A stretch of DNA of 64,000 nucleotides, taken from positions 3,658,001 through 3,722,000 of the forward strand of contig NZ_CP043929.1 of the NCBI RefSeq assembly GCF_008632455.1, in the 5' to 3' direction. Both the position numbers and the translations under genes were made by a program. This document shows, in pieces, positions 25,075-32,188 of the stretch. The notes below the pieces were generated by a model. The model was not told the DNA's origin. It saw nothing but the letters and a program-made list of their open reading frames with translations, and searched no databases. Positions within the stretch are counted from its first letter, which is position 1. Every line of letters begins with the position of its first letter. The stretch is from Methylomonas rhizoryzae (lineage in GTDB: Bacteria > Pseudomonadota > Gammaproteobacteria > Methylococcales > Methylomonadaceae).

Positions 25075-27559
25075 AGAACCGCCTCAACACTAATAACGGC
25101 GATTGTCTTACTACCTGACGCAATCCCCAATATGCGGCAATTGTCACCATGCCCGCAGCGCCGACGGGTAGCAAAATAAATGGCATAACGTCAACTTTGA
25201 ACGGTAAATGCATTACCCCGGCATAAAGCGCATACAATACGGCCTGAGCCAACATCACGGCAAGCAAGCCGGCAATCCAGCCTATGATTCCAAACTCTAT
25301 GGCATGCGCCAAGTGCAACCAGCCACGTCCAGCACCTAAGGCGCGCATTAGCGCTGCCTCATGCATCCGAACGTCCAGCGTGCCGTATACCGCTGCAAAA
25401 AGCACGGTAAATCCGGCAAGCAAGGCAAAATAAAGCACTAAATCGATCGCTTTGCTCAACTGCCGCAAAATATCGGCTATTTGCGCAACAATTTGATCCA
25501 CTTCCAAAATCGTAAGTGAAGGAAAACGTTTGACGATTGTATGCAGCACGGCTTTTGCTTCCGGGGATAAGTAAAAGCTGGTCAAATAGGTGCTAGGAAA
25601 TCCATCCAAACTGCCGGGCGAGAAAATCATATAGAAATTAGGTTTCATGGTATCCCACCGTAAACTGCGAATGTTTGCCACCCGGCCATGCACTTGCTCG
25701 CTCCCAACCGTAAATCGCAACTCGTCCCCCACTCGAATGGCCAGGCTTTGCGCCAACTTTTCTTCTACGGAAACCCAGCCGGGCTCCGCCTCAACTGGCC
25801 AAGCCTGCCCTCGAACGAGGGTATTGTCGTCCGGTAGCCGCTCCGTCCACGTTAAGCTCAACTCTCGGTGGGTGGCGGCTTCCCCTCGGCTATCTTTGCT
25901 GACGCGTTTCTGAACGGCTTCGCCATTTATTGCCACCAGTCTGCCGCGTATTACAGGATACATTCGGCTCGCTTCTATACCTGCTGCATTAAGCTCGGCC
26001 TGCAAGGCATCGCGCTGTTCCGGGATAATATTCAATACGAAATGATTCGGCGCCTTTTCCGGCAATTGTTGCCGCCATTGCTCCAACACATCGTTGCGGA
26101 CGCTAAAGCTAAGACTCATAGCCGCAAGCGTAATCGAAAAAGCCAAAATTTGGCCGATGCTGCCCCGCCCTTTCCGTACCACTCCCAACAAGCCGAATCG
26201 CCCTGCCAGACTCAGGCGCGGCGCCAGCAGTCGCAACGCTCTTAACAACATCGCAACCACTAGAGCAAGCACCAGCAGAGCCAAAGCGCCACCTCCTAAC
26301 ACTGCTACGATCAATTGAGTATCCCCGGTATAGCGCCAAACTAAGCCGGCGACCAGTGCCAGCGCCGTGCCGTACACCAGCCAGGCCCGCACGGGCAATG
26401 GCGCCAGATCCCGCCGGAATACCCTTAGCGGCGAAACTTCACGTAACCGCAACAAGGGCGGACTCGCAAAACCTAACAACACCGCCATACCTATCGCAAA
26501 GCCATAGCCTACGCCGCTAATTCCGGGCTCGGCCAACTGTTTGGGTAATAGTGGACGTAGAAAATGCAATAACCCTTGTTGACCAATCCAGCCTATAGCG
26601 CAACCCAAACCGCTGGCAATGACCCCTAACACACAAAATTGCACGACGTACAACCGGAATATCGTAGACTGGTCGGCACCCAAGCAGCGTAATAACGCCA
26701 CGCCGTTGAAGTGTCGTTCGCTATAACGTGCGGCAGCCATGGCTATTGCCACGCCGGCAATCACCACCACGGCAACACCGGCTAAGCCCAGATAGCGTTC
26801 CGCCCTATCCAATGCCGAGCCTAATTGCGGCCGGTCTTCGTGTATATCCAAAATTCGCTGCGACGGCTGCAATTGCGGCTGCAACCAGTTTTTAAATTGG
26901 CTTAACCGGCCAGCCTCGCCGGCGAATTGATAGTAATAGTGCACGTGGCTGCCCGGCTGAATCACACCAGTGGCTGCTAAATCGACCTGATTCATCATCA
27001 CTCGCGGCGAAAAACTGTAAAAATCTCCGGCTTTATCGGGCTCGTAACGCAATATTTTCGCGATTCGCAATGGCTTTTCGCCCACGGTCAGCCAATCGCC
27101 AATCGCCAGATTCAGCGCCGGCAATATTCTGGGCTCTACCCACACTTCACCGATCGAAGGGCCGGATGTGGAAACGTCATCCTGCCCGCTATCGCTATCG
27201 GCCGTTTTCAGCACGCCCCGTAACGGATACTGATCGCTGACCGCTTTTACCGCGGCAAGCAACATCTCCTGATTTTCCAACAATACGCTGCTAAAATCGA
27301 TGGTTTGCGCTTGTCGCAGCCCTCGATTGCCGGCTTCGCCCAGCCAGGACTCCGCAACAGGACTAGAGCTGGTCAACACCAAATCCCCCGCCAAAAACTC
27401 GCCGGCTTGTAGCGTCATAGTTCGCTGCATCCTATCGGCAAACAGCGAAATCGCGGTCGAACACCCCACGGCAACCAGTAATGCCAAAGTCAACAAGGTC
27501 AATTCGCCGGCCCTAGCGTCGCGCATCAGCAGGCGAAATGCCAATTTAAGCGCCGTCAT
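25073..27559 (-). CDS. FtsX-like ABC transporter permease (YbbP type)
   Basis: The 828-residue protein has an N-terminal helix (LTLLTLALLVAVGCSTAIS), a large periplasmic domain, and two clusters of FtsX-type helices with cytoplasmic GVALLRCLGADQSTIFRLYVVQF and AALMRALGAGRGWLHLAHAIEF coupling segments. This duplicated FtsX layout with 10 helices is typical of YbbP, the partner of YbbA and often next to TesA. Substrates are unknown; lipid or lysophospholipid handling has been suggested from the esterase neighbour. It overlaps the ATPase gene by 4 bases. Confidence 0.9.
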   Translation of the reverse strand: MTALKLAFRLLMRDARAGELTLLTLALLVAVGCSTAISLFADRMQRTMTLQAGEFLAGDLVLTSSSPVAESWLGEAGNRGLRQAQTIDFSSVLLENQEMLLAAVKAVSDQYPLRGVLKTADSDSGQDDVSTSGPSIGEVWVEPRILPALNLAIGDWLTVGEKPLRIAKILRYEPDKAGDFYSFSPRVMMNQVDLAATGVIQPGSHVHYYYQFAGEAGRLSQFKNWLQPQLQPSQRILDIHEDRPQLGSALDRAERYLGLAGVAVVVIAGVAIAMAAARYSERHFNGVALLRCLGADQSTIFRLYVVQFCVLGVIASGLGCAIGWIGQQGLLHFLRPLLPKQLAEPGISGVGYGFAIGMAVLLGFASPPLLRLREVSPLRVFRRDLAPLPVRAWLVYGTALALVAGLVWRYTGDTQLIVAVLGGGALALLVLALVVAMLLRALRLLAPRLSLAGRFGLLGVVRKGRGSIGQILAFSITLAAMSLSFSVRNDVLEQWRQQLPEKAPNHFVLNIIPEQRDALQAELNAAGIEASRMYPVIRGRLVAINGEAVQKRVSKDSRGEAATHRELSLTWTERLPDDNTLVRGQAWPVEAEPGWVSVEEKLAQSLAIRVGDELRFTVGSEQVHGRVANIRSLRWDTMKPNFYMIFSPGSLDGFPSTYLTSFYLSPEAKAVLHTIVKRFPSLTILEVDQIVAQIADILRQLSKAIDLVLYFALLAGFTVLFAAVYGTLDVRMHEAALMRALGAGRGWLHLAHAIEFGIIGWIAGLLAVMLAQAVLYALYAGVMHLPFKVDVMPFILLPVGAAGMVTIAAYWGLRQVVRQSPLLVLRRF

Positions 27560-28245
27560 ACCAGCCTCCCGGCTTCCAACTCCACCACCCGATCACATTG
27601 GTTTGCCAAGGCCCTGTCGTGGGTCACCAACACTAAAGTCGTACCTTGCAAGCTATTCAATTCGAACAATACCTCGATAATCTTTGCACCGGTCTTACTG
27701 TCCAGATTTCCGGTAGGTTCGTCGGCAAACAAAATCGCCGGCCGAGCGACAAAAGCCCTGGCTAACGCAACCCGCTGCTGTTCACCGCCCGACAACTGCC
27801 GGGGAGTATGTTTTAGCCGTTGCGCCAAGCCTACCCGCTGCAACAAAGCCTTGGCCGAGAGCTCCGCATTGGCGTCCCCACGCAGCTCTAACGGTAACAT
27901 TACGTTTTCCAAGGCAGTCAAGCCGGGTAAAAGTTGAAACGATTGAAACACAAAGCCTACCCACTGATTACGCAATAGCGCCCTGCCGTCCTCGTCCATC
28001 AGGGTCATGTCTTTTCCGCACAGACTAACCGAGCCGCAGGACGGCAGATCCAAACCGGCCAACAAACTTAACAACGTGGTTTTACCCGAACCGGATTCGC
28101 CGACAATCGCGACACTTTCACCGCGATTAATGGTTAAATTCACCGCTGCCAAAATTTGCAATTCGCCTTCCGCAGTGAACACCGACTTACCCAAGCCCAC
28201 GGTGGAAATAACGGGAGTCTCGTTTTCTAATCGGAGAGTATGCAT
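27556..28245 (-). CDS. ABC transporter ATP-binding protein (YbbA type)
   Basis: This is a LolD/MacB-family ATPase: Walker A GESGSGKTTLLSLL, signature QLSGGEQQRVALARA, Walker B AILFADEPTGNLDS, and switch His in LVTHDRA. I place the start at 28245 (229 residues). The frame is open to 28410, but that part overlaps tesA antisense and is not family-like. The start codon overlaps the divergent tesA start within the palindrome gcatgc. It energises the adjacent FtsX-type permease. Confidence 0.92.
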   Translation of the reverse strand: MHTLRLENETPVISTVGLGKSVFTAEGELQILAAVNLTINRGESVAIVGESGSGKTTLLSLLAGLDLPSCGSVSLCGKDMTLMDEDGRALLRNQWVGFVFQSFQLLPGLTALENVMLPLELRGDANAELSAKALLQRVGLAQRLKHTPRQLSGGEQQRVALARAFVARPAILFADEPTGNLDSKTGAKIIEVLFELNSLQGTTLVLVTHDRALANQCDRVVELEAGRLV

Positions 28246-28864
28246 GCTGTATAGCCTTGTGTTTACCTTGTTGTTGGGAATCGCCCCGGCACACGCGACG
28301 TCGGCGGTATCGATTGTCGTGGTGGGGGACAGTATCAGCGCCGGATACGGGATAGAAGCCGGTTCAGGCTGGGTCGGTTTGTTGCAACAAAAGTTCAACA
28401 GCCAAGCCAAGGCTTATGTTATCAACAACGAGAGCATCAGCGGCGATACTACGGCCGGCGGCTTGGCTAGAATCGACGCGGTACTGGCCCGGCACAAGCC
28501 ACAATACGTTTTATTGGAATTAGGCGCAAACGACGGACTGCGCGGACTTTCTCCCAAAGAAATGAAGCGAAATTTGGAAGAAATGATTCGCCGCTGTTGG
28601 GCCGGCGGGGCCGAAGTATTACTATTGGGCATGAAGATTCCGCCGAACTACGGCAAACGCTATATCGACATGTTTTACCAAATTTATCCGCAACTTTCCG
28701 CCGAAATGGAAGTGCCTTTGGTACCCTTCATTCTGGAAGATATCGCGTTAAACCCGGCAATGATGCAAGCGGACGGCCTGCATCCGAACGCATTGGGACA
28801 ACCTGCGATTGCGGAAAAAGTATGGCGTTATTTAGAACCCTTGTTGCGCACCGCAAAGCCGTAA
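28244..28864 (+). CDS. tesA: SGNH-family arylesterase / thioesterase I-like protein
   Basis: A signal peptide (MLYSLVFTLLLGIAPAHA) leads to an SGNH hydrolase: block I VVVGDSISAGYG (catalytic Ser), block III ELGANDGLRG (Asn), block V QADGLHPNALGQPA (Asp and His). TesA proteins are periplasmic esterases/thioesterases acting on acyl esters and lysophospholipids. The start at 28244 lies directly on the divergent ybbA start, so the leader must lie within the neighbour's coding region. The conserved tesA-ybbA divergent pair supports the assignment. Confidence 0.92.
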   Translation: MLYSLVFTLLLGIAPAHATSAVSIVVVGDSISAGYGIEAGSGWVGLLQQKFNSQAKAYVINNESISGDTTAGGLARIDAVLARHKPQYVLLELGANDGLRGLSPKEMKRNLEEMIRRCWAGGAEVLLLGMKIPPNYGKRYIDMFYQIYPQLSAEMEVPLVPFILEDIALNPAMMQADGLHPNALGQPAIAEKVWRYLEPLLRTAKP

Positions 28865-29252
28865 ACTCGCTTAATAATCAAATAGTAACAAGAAAAAGCG
28901 GCAGCTTGACACGAAATGTCGGGCGGCTATGCCGGTCTCGTTTTAAAATTCGGGGATTTTATTCACCTATCGAACTTAAGCACCTTAATAGAAATCACAA
29001 CAAACACTGCTGCAAGCACACGCTATGACGTTCGCTTTAAAATTTTGGTAACGTCGATACCGCGTAGGCGCAACAGGCTTAAACTTTTCGATGTGTTTGT
29101 TTGGCTCGCTTGATGACGCATGGAGGCACGCACAACCTAGCGGGACATATTCACGCCTCCTCTGACAAACACACCGCTACGAATTTGAAGTGCGACAATG
29201 CACGCTCATCACTCCACACCACAGCGCTCATCCTGAAGCGCACGGAGGCAGT
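28865..29252. other. Gene-free leader upstream of the hydrogenase operon
   Basis: No gene is recognised in this 388-base stretch. It holds a ttgaca hexamer near 28905 and, at its end, the ribosome site ggaggcagt before the hydrogenase ATG. No clear sigma-54 element or terminator was found. The operon's promoter and any H2- or oxygen-responsive sites would be expected here. Confidence 0.4.
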
Positions 29253-30194
29253 ATGAAATCCTTGTTATGGTTGCAAACCGGCTCGTGCGGTGGCGACACC
29301 ATGTCCGTCTTGTGCGCCGACAGCCCGTCTTTAGAAGAATTGATCGACCATTTCGGCATAAGGATTCTTTGGCAGCCCTCTCTTTCCACAGAATCCGCTG
29401 CCAGCTTGGAACGTACCATAGACGCAATATTGGCCGATCAGCTCGCGCTCGATATTTTTTGCGTCGAAGGCAGCATTATCTGCGGCCCCAACGGCTCAGG
29501 CATGTTCGACCCTTACCGCGGACGAGCCAAAATGGACTGGATACGGCGTTTGGCCGAAAAGGCCGGCGTATTGGTCGCCATCGGTACTTGCGCGGCATTC
29601 GGCGGGGTACACTCGGCGCCGCCTAACCCAACCGATTGCCTGGGTTTGCAATTCGATAAAACCACAGGCGGCGGCTTATTGGCGGATAGCTGGCGCTCGC
29701 GCCTGGGGCTGCCGGTCGTCAATCTGGCCGGTTGCCCGACTCACCCTAACACCATGACCAAAACGCTGGCCATGCTGGCTACCGGGATACCGTTGGAACT
29801 CGATCACCTGAATCGGCCCAAGCTGTTTTTTAATACCACGGTCCATCAGGGCTGTACCCGGAACGAATATCACGAGTACGACGTGGAAGACACCTCGTTC
29901 GGCGGCAACGCCTGCATGTTTTTCAACCTAGGCTGCCAAGGCCCCATGACCATGGCGGTGTGCAATAGCGAACTGTGGAACGGCCGCAACAGCAAAACCC
30001 GGGCCGGCGTTCCGTGCTTCGGTTGCACCTCTCCGGATTTTCCGCTGGACAGAGACTTATTCCTTACGGAAAAAATCGGGCCGATTCCGGTAAACTTGCC
30101 GTTAGGCGTGGAACGGGCCAATTACATGGCTTATAAAAGCTTGGCTCACGATGCCGCTCCGGAGCGAGTGCTTAACAAAAAAATGGATACCTAA
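29253..30194 (+). CDS. [NiFe]-hydrogenase small subunit (soluble, CxxD proximal motif)
   Basis: The start at 29253 has a ggaggca ribosome site and gives 313 residues without a Tat signal, so the enzyme is cytoplasmic. Fe-S ligands are seen as C12 in TGSCGGDTMS, C113 in GTCAAFGG and C161 in LAGCPTHP (proximal cluster), then HQGCTRNEYHEYD, LGCQGPMT, CNSELWN and CFGCTSPDFP (distal and medial). The second proximal ligand, normally Cys in CxxC, is Asp15. An Asp-ligated proximal cluster is known from the actinobacterial-type (group 1h) hydrogenase. The operon context instead suggests an H2-sensing group; subgroup is unresolved. Confidence 0.92.
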   Translation: MKSLLWLQTGSCGGDTMSVLCADSPSLEELIDHFGIRILWQPSLSTESAASLERTIDAILADQLALDIFCVEGSIICGPNGSGMFDPYRGRAKMDWIRRLAEKAGVLVAIGTCAAFGGVHSAPPNPTDCLGLQFDKTTGGGLLADSWRSRLGLPVVNLAGCPTHPNTMTKTLAMLATGIPLELDHLNRPKLFFNTTVHQGCTRNEYHEYDVEDTSFGGNACMFFNLGCQGPMTMAVCNSELWNGRNSKTRAGVPCFGCTSPDFPLDRDLFLTEKIGPIPVNLPLGVERANYMAYKSLAHDAAPERVLNKKMDT

Positions 30195-30196
30195 TC

Positions 30197-31735
30197 ATGA
30201 GCAGTAGAGTCGTGCGTATCGAACTGAATCGGGTCGAAGGCGACTTGGACTTCGAATTGACCTTGCAAGACCGCGTGGTCGTCGACGCCCGCTGTATAGG
30301 CTCGCTGTATCGAGGTTTCGAACAAATCATGATAGGCCGCAAACCGATGGATGCATTGGTGATCACCCCGCGAATTTGCGGCATCTGCGGCACAGCCCAA
30401 CTCAACGCCGCGGTATTGGCCCTGGAACAGCTGGCGAATCTCCAGGTGCCGGCCACCGCCTTGCACATTCGCAATTTGTGCCTGATGGCGGAAACCGTGC
30501 AAAGCGATTTACGCCAATCGTTTTTATTTTTTACTGCGGATTTTTGCCATTCCAAATACGCCGGCCGCCCCTGGTACGAAACGGCCGTGTCGGCGTTTCT
30601 ACCATTTAAAGGTTGGGCGCATAAAGGCGCTTTGGAATATTCCCGGCAAATGGTCGAAATCGTAGCGCTATTCGGCGGCCAATGGCCGCATTCCTCGTAT
30701 ATGCTGCCGGGCGGCGTCACCAGCCCGGCCAGCCCTCGCCATGTCCTCAATAGTTTATCCATACTCAACAAAGCCATACAGTGGTTCGAAACCCGTATCA
30801 TCGCCACCGAGCTGGATCAATGGTTAGCCATACAAACCAATAGTGAGTTTTTCAATTGGCTGGACGGCAAGCCCGGCCACTCCGACAGCGCCATCGGCCT
30901 TTTTACCCGCATCGGCCGTGACATCGGCCTGCAACGTTTGGGCTTCGGCACGCCGCACATGCTCAGCTACGGCGCTTACGACCATCCTGAACAAGGCGAC
31001 AAACCGTCCGCGTTACGCGACCGGCGCTATCGGGCCGGCTTTTTAAACGGCGACAGCGGCCAAATTCTACCTTTCGACCAAACCAAGGTTAGCGAACACG
31101 TGCGTTTTAGCTGGTTTCAACCATATTCCGGCGGACGCCATCCGTTTCAAGGCCAAACCATCCCGGATTATCAACCGCATACCGACCGTTACACCTGGTG
31201 CAAAGCACCGCGCTATCAGGACAACGTCGTACAAACCGGTCCGCTGGCCGATGCCTTGATAGACGGCGACCCTTTGATTACTTCGTTTTATCAATCGGAA
31301 AAAGGCAGCGCCTGGCTCAGACAATTCGCGCGCTTGCGGCGCACCGCCAAGTTGCTGGCCGATATGCGGGAAATTTTGGGCGAACTCGGCAAACGCTCCG
31401 GCAGCCCGCATATCATTCCGCCGCACAGTTCCGAATTTCCCGACGGGGAAGGCTACGGCTTGGTAACTGCCGCCCGAGGCGGGCTGGGGCACTGGCTACA
31501 AGTGACGGACGGACTGATCAGCCGCTATCAAGTGGTAACGCCCACCGCCTGGAACGCTTCGCCCAAAGACAGCGAAGGCCGCCACGGCCACTGGGAAAGC
31601 AGCCTGTTGGGCCTTGAAATCGATAACCCGGACGACCCGGTCGAAGTCGGCCATATTATCCGCTCGCACGACCCCTGTTTGGTTTGCACGGTCCACATGC
31701 TGGACAGCGATACCCGGATTAGCATCCGGCCGTGA
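30197..31735 (+). CDS. [NiFe]-hydrogenase large subunit
   Basis: This 512-residue subunit holds the NiFe centre. The L1 motif is TPRICGICGTAQ (C61, C64), and L2 is SHDPCLVCTVH (C494, C497, H500). After His500 there are 12 residues, a C-terminal extension that a maturation endopeptidase normally removes once Ni is in place; the endopeptidase gene follows. N-terminal RIELNRVEGDL is the conserved start of the family. It begins 2 bases after the small subunit stop. No Hyp assembly genes are in the window. Confidence 0.95.
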   Translation: MSSRVVRIELNRVEGDLDFELTLQDRVVVDARCIGSLYRGFEQIMIGRKPMDALVITPRICGICGTAQLNAAVLALEQLANLQVPATALHIRNLCLMAETVQSDLRQSFLFFTADFCHSKYAGRPWYETAVSAFLPFKGWAHKGALEYSRQMVEIVALFGGQWPHSSYMLPGGVTSPASPRHVLNSLSILNKAIQWFETRIIATELDQWLAIQTNSEFFNWLDGKPGHSDSAIGLFTRIGRDIGLQRLGFGTPHMLSYGAYDHPEQGDKPSALRDRRYRAGFLNGDSGQILPFDQTKVSEHVRFSWFQPYSGGRHPFQGQTIPDYQPHTDRYTWCKAPRYQDNVVQTGPLADALIDGDPLITSFYQSEKGSAWLRQFARLRRTAKLLADMREILGELGKRSGSPHIIPPHSSEFPDGEGYGLVTAARGGLGHWLQVTDGLISRYQVVTPTAWNASPKDSEGRHGHWESSLLGLEIDNPDDPVEVGHIIRSHDPCLVCTVHMLDSDTRISIRP

Positions 31736-31738
31736 AAC

Positions 31739-32188
31739 ATGCACTGCCACATCATTTGTTTCGGCAACGGTTTTCATGGCGACGACGCCGTCGGCATCCG
31801 GATTTATCAAGCGCTGATCCAATTGGCCTGGCCTGCCGGCGTGCAAATTTTCGAGGCCGGTATCACCGGCTTGAATGCCTTGCGCTTATTCGAGGCCTGT
31901 AACCGGGCGCTCATAGTTGACGCCTATCACAACCCCGAAACGCCCGGCGCGGTGGAACTATTCGATTTGGCCCGCCTATCCAGGCTGTCGCCGGTCAATT
32001 ACGGCCACGCAGCAGGGATCGATTTCTTAATCCAAGCGTTGCTGGCGTCGGATAAGCCACTCCCGGAAATCCGCATGGTCGGCGTCGGCATAGCCGGCGT
32101 TTCGCCCTTTACCTCTCAATTAACTCGTTCGGTAGAACTCGCCATACCGAAAGCGGTACACCTTATCCGTCAAGTAGTAGCACCGTGA
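31739..32188 (+). CDS. Hydrogenase maturation endopeptidase (HupD/HycI family)
   Basis: The 149-residue protein has the family N-terminus CFGNGFHGDDAVGIRI (metal-binding Asp/Glu equivalent at GDDAVG), a second acidic site in ALIVDAYHN, and a histidine in YGHAAGIDF. It is expected to clip the 12-residue tail of the large subunit encoded just upstream (3-base gap). Its last codon overlaps the GTG start of the next gene. Confidence 0.9.
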   Translation: MHCHIICFGNGFHGDDAVGIRIYQALIQLAWPAGVQIFEAGITGLNALRLFEACNRALIVDAYHNPETPGAVELFDLARLSRLSPVNYGHAAGIDFLIQALLASDKPLPEIRMVGVGIAGVSPFTSQLTRSVELAIPKAVHLIRQVVAP

